Shown in pieces: positions 22,687 to 28,949 of a stretch of 30,403 nt of DNA. The stretch covers positions 1 to 30,403 of the IMG/VR virus record IMGVR_UViG_3300035250_000054. One strand, 5' to 3'. Origin of the DNA: a virus. Under the pieces are notes generated by a model. It saw only the letters and a list, made by a program, of their open reading frames with translations, had not been told where the DNA came from and did no database searches. The first letter of the stretch is position 1, and every line of letters starts with the position of its first letter. The position numbers were made by a program, and so were the translations under genes.

Positions 22687-23120
22687 GGTTGTTCCTTTGG
22701 TGTGTGAGTTATGTGCAGATCGTTGTTCCATTCTATAAATTTTGCATGAAATTCATCATATCTCATGCCACCCCTGATAGTTGTGAAATTGTTAAAAGAC
22801 CCTCCACACCCTTTTTTTTCACCATCGCAATCTATCTTGCGAAACCAGTTTGCTTTTTTCCCTTTTGAATTTTGTCTTGTATTTAATCTATCTTCATAGA
22901 CAAATACTATTTTATATCCGAGATCGCTCACATCGCTATATTCAACCCATGATTCCCATTCTATATTTCTGGACGCTTTATATTCAATTAAAATTGGTTC
23001 ACACCAACTTGTCCAGAATATTTTATCAGTAACATGGCTAAATTTTGATAATTCATGCAAATCGTCATAAAATTGGTTTTCAAATCGAACGCCAACATTC
23101 AGTCTGCTTTCAAAATCCAC
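22683..23120 (-). CDS. Possible PD-(D/E)XK nuclease, 145 aa
   Basis: I do not recognise a family by name. The layout fits a small PD-(D/E)XK nuclease: a helix with E14 (RFENQFYDDL), D32 in the TDKIFW strand, then ILIEYKAS with E46-x-K48, followed by a strand (YKIVFVYED). A CxxxxxxC pair occurs near 98-105. It follows a ParB-type methyltransferase with a one-base overlap (23120) and overlaps the exonuclease start by 4 bases. Candidate restriction or Holliday-junction-type nuclease; the assignment is inference from a short motif. The gene is AT-richer than its neighbours, like the methyltransferase upstream. Confidence 0.5.
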   Translation of the reverse strand: MDFESRLNVGVRFENQFYDDLHELSKFSHVTDKIFWTSWCEPILIEYKASRNIEWESWVEYSDVSDLGYKIVFVYEDRLNTRQNSKGKKANWFRKIDCDGEKKGCGGSFNNFTTIRGGMRYDEFHAKFIEWNNDLHITHTPKEQP

Positions 23121-24337
23121 TAATCTGCGATCCTGTTTTTTGTCATTTTAATAGAATCAAAATCAATATCTGAACCGATGAAATAACATTCATTGTTCAA
23201 TGCTGCCAGTCCGGTTGTACCACCACCACAGAATGGGTCAAATATTTTATGTCCTGGTTTACAGAATGCTTTTACTATATCTGAGAAAGCATCATAATTT
23301 TGCCCCCAATAATGTTTTGTTTTATCATCTCCTGTGGATTTAAATACATCATTTCCGATATATGAATTATTTGATTCTCCTTTTGTAAACCATAAAAGAG
23401 GCTTCCATCCAGTTGCCAATTTTCTGGCATGAATATTGTTATGACCACCAAGCACTAATTCACAACATACCCAGTGATATTTTAAATACATTGATAATCT
23501 CTCAAATATTTCTGGTAAATAAATATGACCTGACAAAGCCAAACATGATCCGCCTGGCTTTAATACGATTGATGCAGTTTTTGATAATTCTGAATAAGTA
23601 TCAATAAATTCATACGGATAAGGCGGATCCGTAATAATTACATCAACAGAGTTTGGTCCAAGTATTTCCGCCATTTCTTCGCATGATTTATGATATAACT
23701 CATATCGTTCCGTTTTGTCTGGTAAATCTTCACTAAGCTGTGCAATATCATGTTCACGTTTATATGTAGATGCTTTCCGGTCTAATTGTCTGTGTTCTAA
23801 TGTTCCGCCAGGATTGACAAGTTTCAGATTTTCTGTTGTTTTTTCTTGTTGTCTTTTGTTCTTGATGAATACACTTGTCAATCTTGTTGTCTTTTTAGCT
23901 GGATATTTCTTTCCGTCTTTTCCGGTTACAAAGTCTGGTTGAGTTGGTCCATTTGGACTAACTGATCTTTTTACAGTTGTTACACCAACTCCACTTGCAT
24001 CCGCAATAGACTGATACGTCATTCCGCTTTTCCGCATTTCTTCCCAATGCGGTTTCATTTGTTCTGTAGTTAGATGTCTGCGAAATATATTTAACCGCCG
24101 GACATGATTAAACTTCTCATCTTCACTCATTCCCCCTCGGACCAAACGCGGATAATCTTCGATCTTTATGCCTGCAGATTTTAATTCATTCCAAATTTTT
24201 ATACGGTGATGTCCGTCTAATGTGTTTCCATTTTCGTCTATTTCTACCGGTACAAGTATTCCGTTTTCTGCTATATCTGCCTTTAGTAGCTCAAATTCAT
24301 TCGTACTTAATTCCGGAAATAATTGATATTGGCTCAT
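23120..24337 (-). CDS. ParB-domain DNA methyltransferase (early region)
   Basis: A 405-residue protein. The N-terminal ParB-like domain has DGHHR (41-45) and RRLNIFRRHLT (80-90), then a helix-turn-helix (GMTYQSIADASGVGVTTVKRS, 105-125). The C-terminal methyltransferase has DPPY (237-240) before DPFCGGGTTG (367-376), the beta-class motif order, with the substrate-recognition part between. Product and target are N6-adenine or N4-cytosine in an unknown sequence. It overlaps the NinG-like gene by 4 bases and the nuclease candidate by one. Base composition is visibly AT-rich, unlike the structural genes, suggesting later acquisition. Confidence 0.92.
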   Translation of the reverse strand: MSQYQLFPELSTNEFELLKADIAENGILVPVEIDENGNTLDGHHRIKIWNELKSAGIKIEDYPRLVRGGMSEDEKFNHVRRLNIFRRHLTTEQMKPHWEEMRKSGMTYQSIADASGVGVTTVKRSVSPNGPTQPDFVTGKDGKKYPAKKTTRLTSVFIKNKRQQEKTTENLKLVNPGGTLEHRQLDRKASTYKREHDIAQLSEDLPDKTERYELYHKSCEEMAEILGPNSVDVIITDPPYPYEFIDTYSELSKTASIVLKPGGSCLALSGHIYLPEIFERLSMYLKYHWVCCELVLGGHNNIHARKLATGWKPLLWFTKGESNNSYIGNDVFKSTGDDKTKHYWGQNYDAFSDIVKAFCKPGHKIFDPFCGGGTTGLAALNNECYFIGSDIDFDSIKMTKNRIAD

Positions 24338-24699
24338 TCTGTTTCCTTTATTTCTTCTAAAAGTTCCTGTAATTCAAAATTCTTGAATTTGCGTGTTTGT
24401 TTATGTCTGAAGCGCAGTTCGTCAAACTTTTCCTGCCCGAATTTTTCGATGTACCACCGGAAGTACGGCCATTGGTCAGATCCATGTGAATAATTACACG
24501 GCCAGCATTGTGTATGACAGTTGCCGTCGCTTGATACGTCCCACCTGGTCGAATAATTTTTCCGTGTGAAAATATGACCGCAGCCGAGGCGTTCATGAGA
24601 GCCGCATTGAACACAGCATTTGTCGCGTTTTCTGACGTATTCTGAGACGGCGCGGTCAAGATTGCGCACTAATGTTTTGCGTGATGGTTTTCTTGGCAT
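24334..24699 (-). CDS. NinG/Rap-like recombination nuclease
   Basis: A 121-residue basic protein with the pattern of lambda NinG: RKTLVRNLDRAVSEYVRKRDK, then CVQCGS, GCGHIFTRKNYSTRWD and NCHTQCWPCNYSHG, ending in FGQEKFDELRF. The Cys pairs and His residues look like the zinc/HNH-like fold of NinG, which promotes Holliday-junction processing in lambda recombination. It overlaps the replication gene by 44 bases, so the start could be a few codons later (GTG at 24669), but the basic N-terminus reads well. Partner to the Erf-like annealing protein. Confidence 0.82.
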   Translation of the reverse strand: MPRKPSRKTLVRNLDRAVSEYVRKRDKCCVQCGSHERLGCGHIFTRKNYSTRWDVSSDGNCHTQCWPCNYSHGSDQWPYFRWYIEKFGQEKFDELRFRHKQTRKFKNFELQELLEEIKETE

Positions 24700-25504
24700 G
24701 TGGTCTTTCGGGTATGAGATCGGCAGCGTGGCAGTCTGACGATGTTTGTAAACTTTTAAGCGTTGGATAAAAAAGCTGATTGCTGCACTTGGAACAATAA
24801 GCTACATATTCGCCGTTCGGCGTTTTCTTAAATTTCGTTTTTTCCCGCTTCGGCGCGGCATATTTGTCAATTCCCTGTTCGCATAAATACCGCAAATCCC
24901 TGATGCCGCTTTCCTTGTCGCCTAAAAAAGCATCCACAAGCGTTTCCGTTTTGTCGGTCCACCGGATCAGCATTCCTTCTATGTGATGTCTGTAAGCCGG
25001 ATAATGATCTTCCATTAAGCCGAAACGATTGCGCAGCTTGTCAAAAAGATGCTTTTGAAATTCAAAGTCGCGCGCGTTTTCTTTCTTTCTTTCTTTTTTT
25101 ACATTCTTTCTTTCTTTAGGTGTTGCAGTCAATTTGTTGTCAATTTGTTGTGAGTGTGCAGTCAGTGTGTTGTCAGTGTGTTGTGAGTTCTGGTAAGTCT
25201 CGTATTTACAGATACTTAGGTGTGTGAAATCCTGAGTGTTTTTTTTCAATATCATTCCATCTTTTTCCAAAAGATGTAAAAAGTGTCGAACACGCCCTAC
25301 GGACATATCCCATCTTTTAGCCAACGCACCCAGGCTTGTTGCAAGTTCGCCGCGCTTAACAACGACAAGCGCATTGTTGTATAATTTCTTTTTTTCCCGG
25401 TGATTTGCGCGGACCAAAAGGTCTATCCATGCGCGGAAATAATCCGGCTTCTGGAATGTCCAATGCTCAATGGCGGATCGGTCTAATTTGATCCAGCCGT
25501 TCAA
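24656..25504 (-). CDS. Replication initiation protein with internal iterons
   Basis: A 282-residue protein. The N-terminal 85 residues form a winged-helix domain typical of phage replication organisers (GWIKLDRSAIEHWTFQKPDYF..., LATSLGALAKRWDMSVGRVRHFLHLLEKDG). A linker follows with an 11-residue repeat (SQHTDNTLTAH / SQQIDNKLTAT), a Lys/Glu stretch, a helical domain, and a C-terminal zinc-like motif (CSKCSNQLF...C). The linker DNA is an iteron array, so the protein probably binds its own gene as origin, as lambda O does. It should recruit host replication proteins, because no phage helicase is seen. Confidence 0.82.
   Translation of the reverse strand: MNGWIKLDRSAIEHWTFQKPDYFRAWIDLLVRANHREKKKLYNNALVVVKRGELATSLGALAKRWDMSVGRVRHFLHLLEKDGMILKKNTQDFTHLSICKYETYQNSQHTDNTLTAHSQQIDNKLTATPKERKNVKKERKKENARDFEFQKHLFDKLRNRFGLMEDHYPAYRHHIEGMLIRWTDKTETLVDAFLGDKESGIRDLRYLCEQGIDKYAAPKREKTKFKKTPNGEYVAYCSKCSNQLFYPTLKSLQTSSDCHAADLIPERPHAKKTITQNISAQS
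25077..25189. other. Putative replication origin (iterons plus AT-rich tract)
   Basis: Inside the replication gene, GTCAATTTGTT (25128-25138, 25139-25149) and GTCAGTGTGTT (25161-25171, 25172-25182) are four iterons on an 11-bp period, with degenerate 11-bp copies at 25150-25160 and 25183-25193, arranged as a 33-bp tandem duplication (25124-25156, 25157-25189). Next to it is a pyrimidine/purine asymmetric AT-rich tract (25077-25118) of CTTT repeats. Iterons followed by an easily melted AT-rich tract inside an initiator gene is the lambda ori plan. Confidence 0.72.
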
Positions 25505-25561
25505 AAATTGCCCTCCGCTATTGCTCTCAAGACCTGAAAAAGCATATACCAGAATGCGAAT

Positions 25562-25762
25562 TTAAGAATTAGGCTTTCGCCCTTTGTCATGTTCCCCTGT
25601 TTGCGGATTGATGTTCCTTTCATGTTCTTCCTCGTATGTTGAATAGGTGATGCGGAAGCCTCGCAGTTCCGCTAAAGCGATGACATCCTGCCGGAATTGT
25701 ATCAAGTCCTCTTCCGTTGCTGAGGATGATGTGTTGAATCGTGTTACGTTTATTGTTGGCAT
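25562..25762 (-). CDS. Small protein, 66 aa, unknown
   Basis: Begins MPTINVTRFNTSSSATEEDL and ends in a charged tail (DKGRKPNS). The middle (DLIQFRQDVIALAELRGFRITYSTYEEEHE) is a predicted helix then strand. The ATG at 25762 is preferred over a GTG at 25828 because the extra 22 residues look non-coding and overlap an inverted repeat, though no ribosome site is clear for either. Possibly a helper of the replication gene that follows; unassigned. Confidence 0.6.
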   Translation of the reverse strand: MPTINVTRFNTSSSATEEDLIQFRQDVIALAELRGFRITYSTYEEEHERNINPQTGEHDKGRKPNS

Positions 25763-25774
25763 GTGGAATGATTC

Positions 25775-25821
25775 GGGCGGCCCTTTACAAAGGAGTGGGA
25801 GGTATGACGTTTGAGCCGCCC
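25775..25821. promoter_or_regulatory. GC-rich inverted repeat before the 66-aa gene
   Basis: GGGCGGC (25775-25781) pairs with GCCGCCC (25815-25821), enclosing a second small palindrome CCTTTACAAAGG. It overlaps the space upstream of the ATG at 25762 and could fold in the mRNA to affect translation. On the plus strand it is followed by TTTT, but no plus-strand gene ends here. Confidence 0.4.
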
Positions 25822-25827
25822 TTTTCA

Positions 25828-26118
25828 CTAACCAGAAAATTCATCATATTCTTTTTGAAATTTGTACGGATACGAAGCCACATCTGCGATCTGCCGGGCG
25901 TTGAATTCCTTCGTTTCGATCAGCCAGTTCAAGAAGAACGGCCAGTCGTCCCCTTCCCACCAGAATTTTTTAAGTACAAAACCCGTAAGCGTTTTATCAG
26001 AAGTTTTAGATCCGCTTCCGGCCATGTGTCCAGAGGTTCGTCCGAGATCGACCTTTTCGCGCGCAAGGTCTGAGGCAAAGGTAAATGCGTCTGTGCTATG
26101 GCGTATTTCCTTATCCAT
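25828..26118 (-). CDS. Early protein, 96 aa, unknown
   Basis: A charged protein with two parts: an N-terminal polar helix (ATDAFTFASDLAREKVDLG-like) and an aromatic C-terminal half (LKKFWWEGDDWPFFLNWLIETKEFNARQIADVASYPYKFQKEYDEF). It abuts the Erf-like stop (ATG directly after). Position in the recombination cluster suggests a DNA-metabolism helper. No family recognised. Confidence 0.6.
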   Translation of the reverse strand: MDKEIRHSTDAFTFASDLAREKVDLGRTSGHMAGSGSKTSDKTLTGFVLKKFWWEGDDWPFFLNWLIETKEFNARQIADVASYPYKFQKEYDEFSG

Positions 26119-26697
26119 TTATCCCTCTTCACTTCGTCTTTGTATCATTCCGGAAAGTTTTTCAATCGCGTCGGATGCTGCCTTTTTGGAATGTCCCTGC
26201 GGATCCGCAAGCCAGCCTTCCGTCGTTGTCCGTTCTTCATCCGAAACGTGATGGCTTTGGATCATTTCACGCAGCTTGTCTTCCTGCGTCTTCGTCATGA
26301 AGCCGTTTTTCTTGGCTTCAGCCTGGTCTTTTACGCTTGCCGGACGCTTTGTTTTCTGCTGACCAATGGCATTCGCCACTTCATCTGCACTTGCGTATTC
26401 GGTCCCGGCGTATCCTGCGGCAGCCAATGCCCTTCCGATGGCTGACGTTTCGCAGTTTTCCAACGCGGATGTCTTATTGATCTGCGACGATCCTTCCTTT
26501 TCGTATGCGTGTCCGGTGTAAGACTGCACCGATTCCTTTTCCGAAATCGTGAGCGTCGCTTTCATGATGACAATTCCGTTTTCAAACGAAATGACATCCG
26601 TGTTCAGCGAATAATTGCCGCGTCCGATCTCAGTCTTCAGCGATTGCATCCGTTCGGCAACCGTGAAGTATTCTTTTCCGTGTATGTTTACTGGCAT
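26119..26697 (-). CDS. Erf-like single-strand annealing protein
   Basis: A 192-residue protein with the pattern INIHGKEY...VAERM near the N-terminus, NTDVISFENGIVIMKATL (32-49), and the strongly conserved GHAYEKEGSSQINKTSALEN followed by CETSAIGRALAAAGYAG (62-98) and YASADEVANAI (101-111). This signature is shared by phage proteins annotated as Erf-like annealing proteins. It would coat single-stranded DNA and pair complementary strands in phage recombination, upstream of the NinG-like nuclease. The C-terminal 75 residues are a less conserved charged tail. Start overlaps the previous gene by 10 bases and follows GAGGACATC. Confidence 0.78.
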   Translation of the reverse strand: MPVNIHGKEYFTVAERMQSLKTEIGRGNYSLNTDVISFENGIVIMKATLTISEKESVQSYTGHAYEKEGSSQINKTSALENCETSAIGRALAAAGYAGTEYASADEVANAIGQQKTKRPASVKDQAEAKKNGFMTKTQEDKLREMIQSHHVSDEERTTTEGWLADPQGHSKKAASDAIEKLSGMIQRRSEEG

Positions 26698-26969
26698 GAT
26701 GTCCTCACTTCCTTTTTTGCTTTTTGTTCAAATTCTCTCAGAAGATATTTCATATTAGAATACTCCTCCCATCCAAGCCCCTCTTCGTCGTATAGAATTG
26801 CGATAATTTTGTTTATTATTCTTCTTATGTCGTCCGTATCGAATTTTGGTCCACTTATTTTCTCAGTATAGATTTCGTCAATACATTTGTAGCACATCCT
26901 TTCATCGGTGTCGCCGCCCTTGTCATCGTAATAATCTTCGCATTCGATACATGTGTAAAGTTCTGCCAT
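26688..26969 (-). CDS. Early zinc-binding protein, 93 aa
   Basis: N-terminal CIECEDYY (C7-x2-C10) and CYKC (C26-x2-C29) likely bind a zinc ion. The rest is a helical, acidic region (DDIRRIINKIIAILYDEEGLGW...). Ribosome site AGGAGGACAAAC precedes the ATG. One of several Cys-rich small proteins in this early operon, probably regulatory or protein-binding; no function is recognised. Confidence 0.68.
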   Translation of the reverse strand: MAELYTCIECEDYYDDKGGDTDERMCYKCIDEIYTEKISGPKFDTDDIRRIINKIIAILYDEEGLGWEEYSNMKYLLREFEQKAKKEVRTSCQ

Positions 26970-26980
26970 GTTTGTCCTCC

Positions 26981-27457
26981 TTATTTAATTTTGAGCCGTG
27001 TTCCTTGCACAAGTTCCGCGCCAAGCACACCGCCGTTTTTAAGTGCGTCTTTTATCTTCTTTTTGTCAAGTTTGATGACCGTTTCTTCGGATTTGTATTC
27101 ATCCGGAACAAGTTCTTCCGATTGGATTTCCACTTTCGGCGGATTATTTACCACCGATAAAACAAAGTGCGGCGTTTCAATTTTCAAGATTCCGCACGCT
27201 TCCATATTGTCTTTCAAATAAGTCCGGATCCGTTCAGCCTTGTTTTCAAGTGCCTTCCTTCGCTTGGCCATGTTCTTTTCCGCTTCCTTAATTCCGGCGA
27301 TCGTATTTTCGATGTTGCCGATAAAAAAGCCGATGTTCATGGACTTGTATTCAAGCTCGCCCTTCAGCCCTTCAAGTGTGTCTTGAACGGCCTCGTCATC
27401 AGCATCAACAAGTTCTTCAAGTGCCTGGAATTCACTTGCTATTTCATATAGTTTCAT
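26981..27457 (-). CDS. Gp157-like protein
   Basis: A 158-residue coiled-coil protein of the siphovirus Gp157 type: MKLYEIASEFQALEELVDAD at the start, a middle coil (EAEKNMAKRRKALENKAERIRTYLKDNMEACGILKIETPHFVLSVVNNPPKVEI), and an end KALKNGGVLGAELVQGTRLKIK with small positive strands. Gp157 proteins are linked to phage resistance/adhesion inhibition in streptococcal phages; here it is an early protein. The start at 27457 uses AAAGGAAAAAAC; the longer frame would add 21 residues of non-coding look. Confidence 0.84.
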   Translation of the reverse strand: MKLYEIASEFQALEELVDADDEAVQDTLEGLKGELEYKSMNIGFFIGNIENTIAGIKEAEKNMAKRRKALENKAERIRTYLKDNMEACGILKIETPHFVLSVVNNPPKVEIQSEELVPDEYKSEETVIKLDKKKIKDALKNGGVLGAELVQGTRLKIK

Positions 27458-27533
27458 GTTTTTTCCTTTCGTCCTCTTGCCCTCTGTTGTAGGAATTCGC
27501 CCCAAACAAAGCGGCAACAAAAAAGCCGAACAT
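27444..27533 (-). CDS. Tiny membrane peptide, 29 aa
   Basis: Encodes MFGFFVAALFGANSYNRGQE plus a charged tail, i.e. a hydrophobic N-terminal segment then charges. TATAGGAACA provides a ribosome site. It overlaps the Gp157-like start by 14 bases and fills a 93-base gap that otherwise has no gene. Function unknown. Confidence 0.42.
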   Translation of the reverse strand: MFGFFVAALFGANSYNRGQEDERKKHETI

Positions 27534-27550
27534 TGTTCCTATAAAAAAAC

Positions 27551-27805
27551 TTACCATTCGTCCGGCTCGTTAATATCCAGTTGAAATCCGCAGTCATCAC
27601 ACATCAGCAATTCCTCAAGTCCGGTGTCTGCTTCTTTCTTTTGATATGTCGTTTCATTGTGTTCGCATCCGGGAATGCAATTTTCGCACCAGAAATAATC
27701 GTAATCAGAAGGCAATGCACATCCGCAGCGTTCACATAGTTCGCCCTCGTGGTATACCTTCAAATCAGGTTCGGTGAGTAAAAAGTGTTCCATGACTTTT
27801 CCCAT
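27551..27805 (-). CDS. Early cysteine-rich protein, 84 aa
   Basis: Cys pairs: CERCGC (24-29), CENC (40-43), then GCEHNETTY, and CDDCGFQLD near the C-terminus, giving two possible zinc ribbons. The start uses AGAGGACAAAATC, the same type of ribosome site as its neighbours. Likely a small zinc-ribbon protein; the specific partner is unknown. Confidence 0.68.
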   Translation of the reverse strand: MGKVMEHFLLTEPDLKVYHEGELCERCGCALPSDYDYFWCENCIPGCEHNETTYQKKEADTGLEELLMCDDCGFQLDINEPDEW

Positions 27806-27916
27806 GATTTTGTCCTCTCATGTTATTGGCCCGACGCTCGCGAGTGGATCCGAGGACGCAGATCCGCCGAGCCTGTTATTGTATGTCCTCATTGTCCGCA
27901 TGGTTTGTGGAATCAG

Positions 27917-28102
27917 TTATTTTTTACGCCTTTTTATTCGTTCAATGGCCTTCGATTGATGACCGATTTGTCTGAGATACAGTCCGCGAACAGCAAACAA
28001 TGTTTCAGAATCGCCTTCATCACATTGTTTCTGAATTGTTTGCTTTTCAATGTCAGACATATTTGCGTTTTCGATTGTCTTTTTTATTTGTCCTCGTGTC
28101 AT
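27917..28102 (-). CDS. Early small basic protein, 61 aa
   Basis: A helical protein starting MTRGQIKKTIENANMSDIEK and ending in a basic cluster (IERIKRRKK). Ribosome site GAGGACAATC. It lies between the excisionase-like gene and the zinc ribbons. Possibly a small regulator. About 110 bases downstream (27806-27916) contain no convincing gene. Confidence 0.6.
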   Translation of the reverse strand: MTRGQIKKTIENANMSDIEKQTIQKQCDEGDSETLFAVRGLYLRQIGHQSKAIERIKRRKK

Positions 28103-28114
28103 GATTGTCCTCTT

Positions 28115-28294
28115 TTATTTCAGGTTAGTGTTAATGAAAGTATTCAATGCGGATTCAGGAATGCGGATTGTTCCGGTGTCCCCAAGTCTCAGATGTCGCA
28201 TTTTCCCAAGATGTACAAGGCGGTAAATTGTAAAACGGCTGATATTCAAACGCTTGGCCACCTCGTTCACCGTTAAAAATTTGTCGTTAATCAT
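28115..28294 (-). CDS. xis: Excisionase-like HTH protein, 59 aa
   Basis: A 59-residue protein starting MINDKFLTVNEVAKRLNISR, continuing FTIYRLVHLGKMRHLRLG and ending in an IRIPESAL strand and helix. This is the MerR/excisionase-type winged helix-turn-helix of small phage regulators. First gene of the leftward operon, divergent from the repressor. Expected to bend att DNA for excision or to control early transcription. A family-level call only; transcription-factor and Xis roles cannot be separated by sequence. Confidence 0.78.
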   Translation of the reverse strand: MINDKFLTVNEVAKRLNISRFTIYRLVHLGKMRHLRLGDTGTIRIPESALNTFINTNLK

Positions 28295-28364
28295 ATATGT
28301 TTTTCTGTTTAATTTGTGTCAAATGTTGTTTCGTTATTGTCAATTTACATTTTGTAAATGATAT
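28295..28364. promoter_or_regulatory. Divergent control region with operator palindrome
   Basis: 70 bases between the repressor and the excisionase-like gene. ATTTACA-TTT-TGTAAAT (28343-28359) is a perfect 7-bp inverted repeat with a 3-base spacer, a good repressor operator. Two TTGACA-like -35 hexamers face left (28343-28338 and 28322-28317), but no well-spaced -10 is obvious. No ribosome site precedes the repressor ATG, so a leaderless transcript like lambda cI is possible. Confidence 0.62.
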
Positions 28365-28949
28365 ATGTCAAGAGAAATTGTAGAAAAAATCATATTAGAG
28401 ATTCGGCATAAGTACGGATTGAAAAACGACGGCGAAGTTGCTGCCAAATTAGGCGTATCTCGGCAAATGCTGCACAATTACAAGGTTGCAGGCCAAATTC
28501 CGCAGAAATATCTTAATCCAATAGGAATTGATATGTCGGATGACAAATTGTCAATGCCGGCGGAAATTGGCAAATTGCCCGTTGTCGGTATCGCACAGGC
28601 AGGACCGGGCATATTTTCAACAGACGGCGATTATCCGCCAGGCGATGCGGATGAATACATTTCGCGTCCGCACGGAATAAAGGACACGCAGGCGTTCGGG
28701 ATCATTGTAAAGGACAGGTCCATGATGCCTGCTTTTCGCAATCAGCAGCGCGTCGTGGTAAGCCCGAATGTTCAGGTGGAAAATTCGGATCGCGTCGTTG
28801 TCGGCTTGAAAGACGGAAAAAGGTTGATCGCCGAATGGCATAAAAAAGACGGACATGTAGAATTGGTAAAATACAATGCGGACAACATCGTGGTTGAATT
28901 TGATGATATTGAATTCGCGTATAAAATTGTCTGGTCGCGTGAGTTATGA
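28365..28949 (+). CDS. CI/LexA-type repressor with S24 peptidase
   Basis: A 194-residue repressor. Residues about 1-50 carry a CI-type helix-turn-helix (EVAAKLGVSRQMLHNYKVAG). The rest is an S24/LexA autopeptidase: predicted cleavage at A79-G80 (VGIAQAGPGIF), catalytic serine S119 in DRSMMPAF, and a lysine in VVGLKDGKRLIAEW (K149 or K152). It should bind the palindromic operator just upstream, block the leftward operon, and be destroyed after DNA damage. It overlaps the integrase gene by 4 bases (ATGA), so both are made together. No ribosome site is seen before its ATG. Confidence 0.9.
   Translation: MSREIVEKIILEIRHKYGLKNDGEVAAKLGVSRQMLHNYKVAGQIPQKYLNPIGIDMSDDKLSMPAEIGKLPVVGIAQAGPGIFSTDGDYPPGDADEYISRPHGIKDTQAFGIIVKDRSMMPAFRNQQRVVVSPNVQVENSDRVVVGLKDGKRLIAEWHKKDGHVELVKYNADNIVVEFDDIEFAYKIVWSREL

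Noticed and set aside
25124-25189. CRISPR-like repeat array
   Set aside because: The repeats are 11-bp iterons packed without spacers inside a coding gene; they fit a replication origin, not a CRISPR.
27818-27901. 27-codon ORF (MRTMRTYNNR...) in the gap between early genes
   Set aside because: No ribosome site and no clear coding signature; it fills part of the 110-base gap by chance. The rest of 27806-27916 shows nothing identifiable.
28934-28949. Frameshift between repressor and integrase
   Set aside because: The frames overlap by ATGA with proper stop and start and both proteins are complete, so it is coupling, not a broken gene.
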